Part shown: in pieces, positions 1 through 11,996 of the stretch
Layout of the letters: every line of letters starts with the position of its first letter
Numbering within the stretch: the first letter of the stretch is position 1
Assembly: GCA_963693305.1 (NCBI GenBank)
Contig: OY855906.1
Span: 4,184,001 to 4,248,000 of the forward strand
Length of the DNA stretch: 64,000 bases
Direction of reading: 5' to 3'
Source: Meandrina meandrites
Taxonomy: Eukaryota; Cnidaria; Anthozoa; Scleractinia; Meandrinidae
The notes under the pieces: model-generated
The model's input: only the letters and a program-made list of their open reading frames with translations
What the model was told of the DNA's origin: nothing
Database searches by the model: none
Position numbers and translations under genes: made by a program

Positions 1-2952
1 CGTCATTGTAAATCCCATGAGAAATAGAAAACAATGCTTATGCAAAAAATTTTGGGGGGTAAACAAGGTGTATTATGGGAACAGTGAAAACAGCGATTGC
101 TAAAATTGGTGGGCTTGATCACAGTGAGAATAATGTCATTATATAGTACTTTTAGTTGTCTACGTTTACCCAAAATTGATCAGTAAGCAGATATTTTATT
201 TTTTTCTGTTGGTTTAAAAAATTAAGAACTTAAATAACAAAAACTATCCATAAATGACATTGACCTGTACTCCTGATAATGCTTTGACAACTGTTGATTT
301 TCCATGGGCCACATGACCGATCGTTCCTGAAAAAAGTATATAAAGTTCGAGTAAATAGGTTAGAGCTTTTGTAACGATAAAGACAAGCTCTTTACAGTGA
401 ATTAAAAACACGATATAGTAAAATCATGTTCAGAACTAACCGATATTTATCGTTGCCTGTCGACTTATAACTTCGGGAGTAAGAGGATTAAGCTCCGATA
501 CATCCTAGCAAAGCAAAACGAAAAATTTTAACATCACTAGTTCAAAACTGTCAAGTAAGGATCAGCCATAATTCAAGTACACGTGATCGAACCGGGCACC
601 AAGTAATGTTAAATTTACCAATTTAGATATATCTTGCTTCGCCAAATGTGGCTGTCCTATAGTGACCTGAGACGAAACATTATCTGCAGCCATAACTTTG
701 TGATTTTAAACTTAAACCCAATACAGAAAACCGACTTTTCTTGCGAGCCTCTCAGGAATTCATTTCCAAGATGGCGGCGGATGATGCAACTTGGAGCAGG
801 AGGACTGGGATCTACATTACAAACTTATCTCAGGCTACCCGTGTTGGGGAATAATGTCAGGTGCTTCCGCTCCAAAATCGCGTTTCTCGCGATTTTTTTA
901 AATCGCAAACATTTGATTTCGCGAAAAGATAAAGTGGTGTAATTATCAAAGAAAATGTCAAGCAAATTCTCCAAATTTGGGAAAATTTTAATTTTCGCAA
1001 TTTCAGTTTTCTCAGTGTGGTGCTGGTGGTCACTGGTGTTGCGAAATGTTGCTCTCCCAAAATCGCGAAATACGTTGTCGCAACCAAGGTACCTTATTTC
1101 TTTTGCGGGCTACCTTGTTCGAACTTTCCTTTGTGTTAAAGTTACCGCTGGTAAAAGCTACCTATGTTGGACCTCCCCTAAATAGTCATGAGGCAGGTTG
1201 CAAATGAGCAAAGTGTTACGTTCTTGCCTGACGTTAGCAGTACCTTTTTCAGTGAATAAGGGCCAGGGAAATATGAAAAGGACGAGGATATGCGAGGGAA
1301 AATTGAACTTAAGGTGGGGGCACACCTGAATCCCGTTTTTCCACCGCATAACTTGGGTTAAATGCGAATATCTCGTTCGCGTTTCAAGCAATCCAAAAAC
1401 CCTATGTTTAGCGGTGTTTTGTAATTTTTTTTGGTGATTTTGGGGGATGTTTGGGAAGAGATAGTTTTTCTGAAAGGATTAAACAGTGTCTAAAAATAAC
1501 CTAAGCGAAAATGACATATCCTAAAGCCTGGACCGGGCGCGTCCCTCTCTGTCCGCTCATTTTCTCTTGGTTAAAAAGTAGTAGATGGGCACCAAAACAG
1601 TCCCCTGACAACCTGGGATGCTCTTGCGTTGGGGTCAACTGTTCCAAAAATAATTTTCTTTCTTCCATCCCCAAAATTTCACTCAAATTCACGTTTATCC
1701 CCGGCTTAAAGCCCCTAAAGGCGACCATTAAAGGCCCCTAATTATCTGGGCGTGGCTTAAGCTTATTTGGACCCCTAAAAAAATACCTTTTTTAATACCT
1801 GATAGGCCTAGACACGAATAGTATGTCGATGTTTGATAACGCATGCATCCCTTTCAAGTAGTACTCAAGATCTTGACGGCTAAAAGTACTGGCGTTCTGC
1901 CCTGAACCCTCTTAGTGAGATCAAAACCCGTAATTTACACGTGCACCCCTTCCCCTGGGATTTTACTTACGAAATTTAACCCGAGTATAAAGGTGCAAAC
2001 CGGCTCAAGAGAGAAAAGGACGGCACGATTTGATAAATCATTTTATTTCTCCTTGTCTGTTTATGAACCAAACAACTGATCAATCATATAAATGGGATAA
2101 TTTCTTTATCTTTATTCGTGAAATAAAACTTCTATTTTCAAAAACTAAGGACGCTTACCATTAGTCAGAAGTGGCCGGCCAGACCGAGATATTCGACAAC
2201 AGAATTCCGTTGTTATTCAGATTTGTCCTGTCAAATCAGTCAATGCATAAATATTATACACTGTTATGGTGGATTTGTGGTGAAATCTCGTGCCATTTTA
2301 CATTCGAAACCACCGGACTGGCCAGCCAGTTCTGACTAATGGCAAGCGCCGTAAGTGATCATACATTCATTTAAGAGGCATCTAGATACTCGAGTGTTTA
2401 GACAGCGCACCAATTCCATTGGGGCTAGTTTCTTTCTCGTCTTTCTTTCCTATTTTTTTTTAGGTCGGAACTATTTCTCGGGCGTTGAAGGTATCAAAAT
2501 CTATTGTAATCTTTTTAACCTATCACTATCGAGTCGTTATTAGAAAAACACTTGTCTAACAGTTAGCGTGCTTCATCGAGGCTTATGCATACTTACGGGG
2601 ATGACTTATTTTACAGTAGAACGTATAAAACTATTTCCACTCGAGGAGCTGTTATTACAAGTATCAATTTCTCAAAACGTCTTGACACAATCTGTTGGTG
2701 TAAGTTTGCAAATCAAGCAGTCAAAACAAAACTATTCACTTGTAAGGCGGAAAAGTGAAAGCAAAGCTTCCCTTGACACTACATTCAGTTGCTCGCTCTA
2801 TGCAGCAGGTTTTTACAAGCGCCGCACACTGAAACGCAAGTTTTCCTGGGGTGTCTTGAGGCTACCTACAGCTACTTTATGCAAGGAAGGTGTTGAACAT
2901 GTCCATTATTAATAATGTTGGAATTTACAGACTTCAGTAGCTGGGACGCACT
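1..2952. other. Left-end spacer, no supported gene
   Basis: No reading frame here has a recognisable domain or a consistent splice structure. The longest open frames (634-942 and 2568-2912) look like chance. The stretch 850-1090 is rich in TCGCGA/TTTCGCG motifs. An inverted-repeat element lies at 2149-2352. The 3' untranslated region of the TRIM gene must begin just below 2953. Confidence 0.6.
2149..2352. mobile_element. MITE-like inverted repeat, ~200 bp
   Basis: The left end (CTTACCATTAGTCAGAAGTG) returns in reverse complement at the right end (around CAGTTCTGACTAATGGCAAG), with arms of roughly 35 bp and a few mismatches. The interior is AT-rich and non-coding. No clear target duplication was found, so the superfamily is unassigned. 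Confidence 0.55.
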
Positions 2953-5900
2953 TCACTTGGGTATTTTGATTCCGTAAGGAAAACCCCATGGTCCTTCACC
3001 AACCAGGTTTATAGCACACGCACGAAACTGCACTTGTTTTCCGACAGGTAAGTTCGCTTCAGTCTTGTCTATTATAAGAGAGGTCTCGTGTCCTTTGTAG
3101 ATCGTAACAAAGCTGTTATCTGGACCTAGAAAAGATGTTCAAATAAGCCACAAGTTAACCAAGCGAACAGTAAACCTGAACCTTTCGTCTCTACAGTAGT
3201 TGTACAAGTTCAACTGTCGAGTGTTGGCTCAACAAATAAAGTTCCTATTTCGTGTAGTTCCGATCCATTTTACTCTACTTTGACCATCCATACTGCTAGT
3301 ATTTCTTGTTTCTCTCTCCATTATCGAGTTTAATCCGGGAATGACAGGGAGGGGGGTGAAGGAAACGGAGGCGGCCTCCTATATGGATGGGGCGGGGATG
3401 GTCGTCCTCTCGGTTAGGGGTGTAAATTATAGATTTTAGAGAGGATCTTAGCGGGCTCAAAACAGCACGCCAGACTTTTAAGCCATCAAGGTCTCGCACG
3501 TGAAGAAATAGAAAACGCTATCATGCTCTTCATATGAGCCCGGTAACCAGACTGGCTTGGCTGCCGGGATGAAGTTTGTCGTCTGTTGATATGGGAAATT
3601 TCAGCCTGGTCGACCGGGATGAGATTCAAGAAACAAAACCAAAATGGCGCCACATAAACTTGTATATTGTTCGCGACTATCATAGCTTTGTTGACTCTTG
3701 TAACTTTAGTAATAAAGCTAATTCAAATACTTTTGAAGTGGGAAAATTTATGCCATTTTGGCCATCCTGTTGCCAAAGCAAAGCTAATTTGTCAAAAAAG
3801 TTTCGTCCCGTTAACCGGGCTGAAGTGTTCATATGGGAAAACTTTCACCCCGGTTGCCGAGATCTCGGTTGTAGAAACCGCAATCTTGGTAACCGGACTG
3901 GCCCGCCTTCTCACATGAACGCAAGCAATATTTCCAAAAGAGCATCTCAATTCGTTGCATATTTCGGGATTTAATTCAAACTATTTACGATACCTAGAAC
4001 TTTCAAAAACACTTACAGTGTTCACAGAAATCTTACCAGAGCTGCTCTGTAAAATGTAGCCGACCACTGAATACAGGAACAAGTTGTTTTCTGGTGGAAC
4101 CCATTTAACGTGAACATTGTTGTTCTCTGTTATTCGACATGTCAGCTTTTCAGGGGGACCTGGTGCTGTGTATTTAAAAAAAAAATTATAGGATCATGAA
4201 TACCTTTCACTACAATAAATTAAATTAAAAACGTTTTCTTTATTTAACGTTGTAAATCAAAGAAATCTAAAAGTCAACCAATTCAACACCAGAAACTAAA
4301 TCAACCAATAGAGAAGCACGCGAGTGACGTCATGACTCAGACAAGACTAGGACAAATAAAACCAGAATGGCGGACGATTTTCCTAAAACCCGTTCTAAAA
4401 TAGTTGACGTTCCTAAAAAACTTTTTTTAAACGAAAACTTTGCCTAGATTCCCTCTATTTCTCTCAGAACATGCTGATATTGTCTGAGCCTCGTGGGGGG
4501 GGGGGGGGGGGGGGGGGTATAATCATTTACATTCTATTTTAAACCTCGCATGTAGACCGTAGTATTAAAGTGTCAGAAAACATGTAACTCAAGTTACACA
4601 AGCCAAATTGTGATAGATTTCAGTGACCAAATGTTCTGAGTAGTTATTAAGTCGCATGTTGTTTTAGTTGTGGGGGAACTTTACGAACTTGAACAATTTA
4701 CAATAAATAGAACATTAATTATTTTTAACAATTTTTAGTCTTTTTATTGTCTAACAGATGTAAATTTTTATACCATTTTTTTTTATTTTCCCCTTATTCT
4801 TATTTGTATTTTTTGGGTAACAATGTAGACTGCTGGTTTTTTTGTGTTCACCCATTCAACAGTTATTATTTGAGCATTGCAAATACAAAATTATTAACCA
4901 GTTCAAAAGTCATTGAAAAAGCATTTAGTTACAGGATTCTAAGCAGTCTAAAGCTCTGAAATTCCAAGATTACCTTATTTTATTCATAAGGCTCATGTTA
5001 ATCTTGAATTTCAGCCCTCTTCTCTTGTCACTTGTGGGAGGCGCGGTGGCCTAATGGTTAGTGCGCTGGACTCTGGATCGGGCGGTCCGGGTTCGAGCCC
5101 TGGCCGGGGCACTGCGTTGTGTTCTTGGGCAAGATACTTTACTCTCATAGTGCCTCTCTCCACCCAGGTGTATAAATGGGTACCGGCGAATTTACTGCTG
5201 GGGTTAACCCTGCGATGGACTAGCATCCCATCCAGGGGGGACTAGAAATACTCCTAGTCGCTTCATGCTACGGAAACCGGGATAAGCTCCGGCCTGATGG
5301 GCCACTAGGCTCGTATGCAGACTTTACCTACCTACCTCTCTTGTCACTTACTGTCGGGAGTTCGTGACCAGAGGAAACATTTGAAATTCAATCAGGCGAA
5401 GTTTCTTTTCTTCTTATAGGAGAAATATTGTAACTGAAAGTTTTAAAAGCTGTTAATACTTACGTAAAACAAGCTTGGCACAGCTGCGAATATTGCCCAG
5501 CAGTTTTTCATGATTAGGAAACTGGCAGCCAAGATCAGCCTTAGCGACAGGAGTAATCTCGCATAACAGTTCAAGCACATCCATCATTTCGGTTTCCACG
5601 TCTTTCTTAAGCATCAGCATCTCATAATAGTCCAGACTCAGAGCATTTTCGCAGTTTCTACAAGCAGTGGTCGTCAGGCTTGAGATCTCAATCATTTGAC
5701 TATAAAACAAAGTAAAACCATTTACATTTTAATGTGCCAATGATTTTGGTGTTAAGTAGATAAGGTACATTGATTGTTTTAACTGTACTAAGCTCCCGGG
5801 GGGGGGGACTCCCATAGGAAAGGGACAGGGATGCTCGTCGTCTCGTTTAGGGGTGTGAATTTCGGATTTTGGTCTCGCTTAGGGTGTTCTGGGCAAAATG

Positions 5901-8900
5901 TGATTATTTTTAGCCGTCAAAGTCTTGTTAAGGTTGCACGCGAAGAAATAACAAAAACGAAAGAGATTTGATTTGTTATATTTACTCGATTCATATAAAC
6001 AAAGTCTCTTTTAGGAGTCTGCATAAGCTTTGGCTACACCCAGTTTGGTCTCTTTTAGGGGTTAAATTCAAAATTTCCAACAAGCATCCCTGTCCCTTCC
6101 ATATGGGACTTCCCCCCCCCCCCCCCCCCCCCCCAGACTAAACTCTGAATAGTCAATGGTTTGAGCCGAGGAGTATTGGTAGTAGACTCTGAAGATGACT
6201 TCCCATTCAGGTTGTCGAAACACCAGTCACCAGCAACAGTTCTTTTCACAACTACTCTCACCTTGACAATAACACTATAAACTAAGCCCTGAATCTGATG
6301 TAGGTTTGAACAAGTCATTAGCTTACGTGCATCTGGAGCAACTACGACAAGGGGAAAACAGTGGTTAGTGAAGTCTTAGCCTGCAAGCAGGTTCCTAAAG
6401 AGAAGGTCCTCTCCCTCTCTCGCCTCTTTCTTTTCACCCCATCCTCAACTGGAGAGCCTGTTCACAGGCTAGTGAAGTGGTCTGGGGTGGGGGCCTAGAT
6501 GCCTGACAGCAAAAAATAAATTTATCATTTTATAGCCAGTTTTTCACTAACCAGGAAAACACCTGTAATGCTAAGTGGATCATGTGTGGTGATGTGCAGC
6601 CTGCAAAAAGTCGCTCATTTTTTAAGGGTCAATCAAGAGGGCAAGAATGGATGCACATGGGAAAATTACTTTCCAAAAGATGCAATATGCAAGGATATTA
6701 ACTCAGAAACTCTCACATGTTGTGTCTGACTCAGGTGCTCACCCTCACAACTGACCCTGTGAAAAACAAGGGACTACTCCTACTCTAGTGAAATGAATGA
6801 TTATTTACAAAAGCTTTATCAGCTTTATTACTTGAACCGAAAATAACAAATGGTACCTTGTATCTGTACCTTAATTGCTAAGAAATTAATGATTATCACA
6901 TTTTTTCATCTTTGTTTTCTTTTTCAAAACTCTTACCTGAGCTGCTCATTTAAAACCTTTAATTTTGCGTCACTTCTCTTGTCGATATCCTCCATCAGTA
7001 TTTTCTCTCCCTGATCAATGGCAGCTCGCAGCTCTCTGTAATATCTCCGTGCAATATCCTTTACTTCTATAGTATTTTTCTTAACTTCTTCAATAGTTCT
7101 TTGTACCTCTCCTCTTGCCTTTATAAATTTCTCACCATGCTGTTCAACTTGTGACTGCAATCTAACAAGTGCCTTTCTTTCTTTTTCCTCAGCTTCGTGA
7201 ACCTGAAAGCAGCTGTGGTTTTTGTGGTTGCCATACTTGTGACAGGACACACAGCATAAGCATCTGCAATTCCGACAGTAGTATTTTGTCTTCTCATTGT
7301 GAACAGGGCACTCTGAAGTTTCCAAGACAAGAAACAAACATGAGCACGGCTTAAAGTATTCACATACAAAGGAACTCTTTTCAATTAGTTCACACAAGCA
7401 CAAAAACTTTGTGAAAGAAAACTTGGTACTAATTACTTATTAATAAGTTGAAATTATCACTGTTCATTCAATCAATCCAAAAAAGCCAACTGAAGGAAGT
7501 TTGTTTATGCAGCTTAACAGAAAAAAACAACACAAACATAACATAAGGTAACATAATGTAATGTCACACAATGTTACATAACATATAATACAAGGCAATG
7601 TAAAGTAACACAAAGATTTAACCAGGTCTTAACCAGCCAGAGCATTGAACTTTTTGGCTATTCATGAACTTGTCTTTGCTAACTATCCAAATGAAATTGC
7701 TCTCAAAGAAAGCAAAAAACCTTTGGTGAAAATATATAAAACTTGTATATTTGATGCATTTTTTATACTTACCAGGTATTGCTGAATAGTTCAACAAAGA
7801 ACTGGATGGCCTGCTGCTGAGGGGCTTTAAACTAGACGATCGTTTACTTAAAGTTGAACAACTAGATGATGGTCGGGATGAGAGTGTTTGTCTTTGATCC
7901 TCCCCTGTGCTATCTCTACTTCCACTTGCTCGACTAATGTCATGGCAACGGAATTCCAACTGGGAGTGGATAGCATCTGAACAACTGCCACACATCAACA
8001 CGTCACAGTCAAAGCAGTGAAATGTTGCTGGTTTGGGAGGATAAACTTTCTGAATGCAGAAGTTGCATAATTTTTGTTCTTCCTCCTCGGACTGTAGAAC
8101 AGCCCTTAATAGGTCCATGTTTTTATCAAGTCCATCAACGCCATTGGCAGGTAACAGGGTTCGCAGTTTACAAGAAGAACATTCTATGACGGAGCCTTGT
8201 AGTTCCTGCAGTTTTAAGAGGCATTCTGTGGTCGAACACACAGAGAAAAAATAAAATATCATTATCAGGTGTAAATCATGTTTACTGGCTGAGATGTAGT
8301 TAAGGTAAGTCTATATAGAGCCTAGTGTCCCACATGGCTGGCCCTTTATACTCAGGAAGGTGAAGAACACTCAATAGTGGGCTGCACCAGGGGTTTGAAA
8401 GTGTTTTGGAGTAGGCATCAGCAACTGGAAGAGTAGGTGGCTATGACAAGACAAGTAAGCTTGTTTGTCGCGAGGTGATTGCTATGACTAGAGTAACTGG
8501 TGACATGTATAATCAAGTAGCTGGTAGAACTCCGACAGTCACCAGCTTGTTTTGAAAACCCTGCTGTACAGATGGGCTCTGCTCAGAAGCCCTGGGTATA
8601 TTACATGAGTTAAAGCATAGGGAAGGGCAGAGGAAAACGCCATGAGGTTTATTCAAAAGGGCCTTTCAAAATACTGCAAACTTACCCATCTAAAAGCTGA
8701 TTAATCCAGGCATTTCAAGGGGCAACTCAAATGAAACATTTAGTAAAGGAATGCCGTATGAGAGGGCTAGCATTTTCAACAAATGGTATATAAAAGGATA
8801 AGTGGCTGGACAGCAGGGCAGAGCCTTGCTGTATAAAACTCTGCTGAGTACCCCTCCCTCCCTGGCGAGTTCTTATCTCTGGTTTCAGTACATGAAGTGA

Positions 8901-10146
8901 CTAGGAGCAATTCCACACTACCCAGGTCCATCACTGGCATGCAGACCCTGGGGTATGGGAATCAGATTTTTAAAATCATGGGTATATTATTATATTTTTG
9001 GAGTTGAGGAAAATTTCCAAGTTTCAAGGTCAAAAAACTTCTCTTCTTTGGCACTCATGTTAGTGGAAAATAGTCACCATGGTGTGCAGGTGTAGTTGTA
9101 TTCACGTAGTAATGTATGCTCTGGGAGTGCCAGTTGCCCCAGGCAACTACCTAGACTTTTCCCTTTGATATAACACAATAAACGTACCTCACCGCTAAAA
9201 TGGTTAAGCATTTATTTTTGAAACAATGGATCAATATATCTTAGAAGCATGGCTTTAGAAAGGTGATAAAATATTAATTTCTTAATAAATTTAAGTAAAA
9301 TCTGCACATTGTTTTAAAATGCCCAAGGTCACAGGACTTAATTAACCATACCTCTTAACTGCAGGAGATCTGTTTATAAGCTTAATTCAACAATGAACAA
9401 CGCTGATTCTACTTAATGTAAATAGATTTAAAACAAACATGGAATGCTTGACTGAAACACGAACTCAAGACAAAAAAACTTCATTTGCATACACGCACTT
9501 AAATGTATAACACGAAGACATAGGATTTAATGTCCATGCATATCTTGGAAATTTTCAATATTGTTTATAACCCGTTGTAGTTTACGGTTCTAGTAAAACA
9601 CGAGCTTAATAAGGGAAATTCTAATATTCATGCCACTTCAAATTCAGTGTTAATATTTTATTGCCCGTGGATGTATCCATGGAAAATTTTGATAAACATT
9701 ACCGACTTCAAACTTTTTCCAAACGTCAAAAGCCTTCCCGCTTTTGACTTTCCTTCCAACAAACCAACTTGAGTGTAAGAAAAATAGGTGACCCTGACAT
9801 TTTTTCCTTCTAAAAAGGTATAGCGATCACAAAGGTATACATACAGCCTAAATACGTTAATTTGTTCAGTATCCTCGCCAAGAACAATTAGAACTACAAT
9901 TAGAATGCTAGTCTACTTTTGATCTGAGAGGACGTTGTTTCTGAAAAGGAAACTTTTAAAACGGGAAGAATTATCTCCTTCACAGCTAAATTCTACAAAA
10001 GGGAAGTGTTTTTTGAATTCCACACTCACATACTAACCTGTACAGAAGGTATGTCTACAGTCAAGTTCTCTTGGAATTCTCTGTGGAAATCCCGTGCCGT
10101 ATCTACTGTAGCACAAAGGACAAAACATCTCCGTCTTCTCGTACAT
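2953..10146 (-). CDS. TRIM-family E3 ubiquitin ligase (RING, B-box 1, B-box 2, coiled coil, COS-like, FN3)
   Basis: Six coding exons on the minus strand: 10038-10146, 7773-8225, 6937-7312, 5464-5699, 4037-4165, 2953-3125. All have GT/AG sites and compatible phases, giving 491 residues. The RING is C3HC4 (C9, C12, C30, H32, C35, C38, C52, C55) and is split by intron 1. B-box 1 starts at C90/C93. B-box 2 has C189, H192, C200, C203, C208, C211, H217, H220. A coiled coil spans ~224-312 and a COS-like helical segment ~313-391. A fibronectin type III domain fills ~392-490 and is split by the last intron. A Ser-rich linker (~137-187) separates the B-boxes. By family the protein should transfer ubiquitin and may bind microtubules through COS, as MID/TRIM class I proteins do. 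Unlike most of those, no PRY-SPRY follows; TGA comes right after FN3. The start is the first Met after in-frame stops and lies 8 residues before the RING. The exact orthologue is uncertain. Confidence 0.9.
3340..3530 (+). repeat. Partial copy of the poly-G MITE family (TRIM intron 5)
   Basis: G-rich sequence followed by a segment that closely matches 62560-62750, including shared blocks near GGCGGGGATGGTCGTC, GAGAGGATCTTAG and GTGAAGAAATAGAAAACGC. It stops at GCTATCATG, exactly where the 62.7 kb copy carries its expanded minisatellite. It lies antisense within the intron between the two FN3 exons. Confidence 0.6.
3531..3920. repeat. Inverted/tandem CCGGTAACC-type repeat
   Basis: Variants of CATATGGGAAA, TTTCANCCYGGT and GGTAACCRGACTGGC occur in both orientations across 3531-3918. 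The ends both resemble TTCATRTGAG. No coding capacity. It abuts the poly-G element copy, so one may have inserted beside or into the other. Confidence 0.5.
4495..4517 (+). repeat. Homopolymer G23
   Basis: An uninterrupted run of 23 G in TRIM intron 4, C-rich on the sense strand of that gene. Such runs are prone to sequencing and assembly length error. Confidence 0.9.
5037..5333 (+). mobile_element. tRNA-derived SINE with V-SINE-like core, full copy
   Basis: The head looks like a tRNA: box A TGGCCTAATGG at 5047-5057 and box B GGTTCGAGCCC at 5090-5100. The apparent anticodon-loop region CTCTGGA suggests tRNA-Gln ancestry. The body contains CCCAGGTGTATAAATGGGTA, then GCGATGGACTAGCATCCCAT. That block resembles, from memory, the conserved central domain of V-SINEs. 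The copy ends in a short TACC microsatellite tail, as SINEs often do. It sits antisense in TRIM intron 4. Degenerate relatives are at 33560-33935 and 41385-41625. It is not a functional tRNA, since the acceptor stem does not pair. Confidence 0.8.
5797..6134. mobile_element. MITE with poly-G/poly-C termini, full copy
   Basis: About 338 bp. The left end is a G run followed by ACTCCCATAGGAAAGGGACA. The right end carries the inverse (TGTCCCTTCCATATGGGACT) and runs into C23 at 6112-6134. Perfect or near-perfect inverted arms of ~38 bp show that the homopolymers are the element's own ends. Partial relatives lie at 3340, 10331 and 62560. It is located in TRIM intron 3. Confidence 0.75.
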
Positions 10147-10330
10147 TGTTTGGAGGAAGAAAGCTAGCCCAGATGTCTTATAAACTGTTGTTAGATGTTG
10201 TAATTAACCAACTCGATGTTTACCATACCAAAGGCGCTAATTTGTCCTTCGTTGCTTGGTTCACTAACACACTGCTGACCGCAAACTTGCGCCGGAAGGT
10301 CACGCTTGTGCTACCAGAGAAACCCGGGGA

Positions 10331-10400
10331 GGGGGGGGGGGGGGGAACTCCCATTTGAATTGAAAGGGACGAGGATGCTCGTCGTCTCGCTTGGGGGTTT
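10331..10400 (+). repeat. Solo end of the poly-G MITE family
   Basis: G15 (10331-10345) followed by AACTCCCATT, AAAGGGACGAGGATGCTCGT and CGTCTCGCTT, matching the left arm of 5797-6134. The opposite arm is absent, so this is a truncated copy. It lies between the TRIM ligase start and the parkin stop. Confidence 0.65.
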
Positions 10401-10639
10401 CCTTCTGTGTAAGAACATTTGGATTCAAATTTATCCCCCACACCACGTTTAAGTCCGAAAATAGCTTACCCAGGGAATACCCACCAGGTGAAACGTTTGG
10501 TTTGCCAACGCAACCTCGTTCCCAGGGCTTTTCCTCCAAAGAGCTGATAATGACCATCTTTATCATTCAAAAGGGAGAAGGAAAAAAGTGATAAGTAGGG
10601 AGGAAGGGTAGGATCTCAGGTTACGGAGACTACGGTTTT

Positions 10640-11350
10640 CCACAAGTTTCTCGAGATTTCCCAAAAAGGTGCCCGTTATTTCTCAAAAAGTTGCTCAAAA
10701 GTAGCCTGCGTTGCAGACGAACTAAGACACGAACTAAACGACGAACTAAACCCCGGACTATACCGGGATTTAGTTCGTCTGCATCGCAGGCTACTCAAAA
10801 GTTGCTAAAAAAAAAAAAATTAAAAGTTGCTTTTTGTAACGAAAGTTGCTCAAAAGACCAAGTATAATTTTGTTGTTGCTCTCTTCCTTTATTTGGTCTG
10901 ATGCAAAAATATGCAAATTGTACAACAAAAGTAAAGTTTCTAAGCATTTTTATGCAATTTCACTGCAATAGAAGTGTTAATTCTCAAAAGCATTGTTGAA
11001 TTACCGGTATTTTTTCGCTGAGAATAATCGTAACTATATCGTAACTATACCGATTACGTCATGTTTGTTGACGAGTTTTATGCTGAATGAGCCGAAAGAT
11101 GTAACTTCTTCGAAACTCCCTCGGAGTTGTTCGGTAAACTTCGTTCATTTTCGGCAACTTTCGAAAGATGCTCAGAGACGTTCGTATGGCCTTCAAACAA
11201 CACTCGGACAATCTTCGGTCTTGAAGTTGCTCAGAATACAAAGAGTTGCTTGAAATACGAGAAGTTGCCGAAAGTTTTCAAGAAGGGCGGAAAGGGCCCC
11301 TGGGAAACGAGTCTCTCCAGACCATTTCCAAACGGCTCTGTGAATGCTGG
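10640..11350. repeat. Degenerate GTTGCTCAAAAG / TTCGG repeat region
   Basis: Loose tandem iterations of GTTGCTCAAAAG occupy 10680-10870, and CTTCGG/GTTGC-rich iterations occupy 11100-11290. No coding signal. A hAT-like MITE is embedded at 10702-10793. Confidence 0.5.
10702..10793. mobile_element. Short hAT-like MITE, 92 bp
   Basis: Inverted ends TAGCCTGCG / CGCAGGCTA with a longer stem that includes GCAGACGAACTAA. It is flanked by the perfect 8-bp direct repeat CTCAAAAG (10694-10701 and 10794-10801). An 8-bp duplication is typical of hAT elements. The surrounding DNA itself iterates this octamer, so the duplication could be partly coincidental. Confidence 0.7.
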
Positions 11351-11996
11351 CTCCTGATTGAGCAGTATTCTGCCCAATCGGTAAACAGTTAATTCAGTGG
11401 CTTGATTTGACGGCCGCTCAGGTTACTCGTCTAACAATGCACGCAGTGCGGAACGATTCCAGTCGGCCAAACAAAAATTAAACTAATATCATAAAAGCAA
11501 AAATCAAACGTTCAAGCCAGAACTTTTAAAATGAAAAGCTCAGAAAATTGAGACATGCAAGCTCACATCCATCGCCCATTTAAATTTTTTTTCTTTTCGG
11601 ATATTTCGGCCAATTTGTTTTTCAGCACTGCGTGCATTGTTTACTGCGCGGGACAGACGAGTATGCACAACGGCCGCCGATGCGTCGCACGGGTAAAAAA
11701 GCCACGTTTTTTATAAGAATGTTGAGGCTAAGAATATATACCCAAGCTGGGACTTAACTAAAACAATTTAATTCAAAACTCCTCTCGTCTTTGCATCGAT
11801 CTCTAACACCATACTTCACTACATAGCTTTTTTTTTAAAAAAAAAAATTTCGCGGTCGCTTTGAGCTAACACCAGCCTTATGCCTGTCACACAATCTTTG
11901 CCGTACGAGATTGCGTGACTAACAAAAGAATGTCTACATGGGAAGGTAAACTAGCAGCTGTCGCGAACACGAGATACTGTGACAAGGTATATCGCA

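Noticed and set aside
2568..2912. 114-residue open frame
   Set aside because: No recognisable domain, no splice support, composition typical of chance.
5041..5110. tRNA gene
   Set aside because: Box A and box B are present, but the acceptor stem does not pair and the sequence continues into a SINE body shared with other copies.
6055..6318. Open frame on the minus strand between TRIM exons 3 and 4, with acceptor- and donor-like ends
   Set aside because: Its phase does not fit the upstream exon, whereas the exon at 5464-5699 joins perfectly. Part of it is the poly-G MITE.
10220..10566. Pro- and Gly-rich open frames around the G15 run
   Set aside because: They are translations of the poly-G element end in several frames, not a conserved protein.
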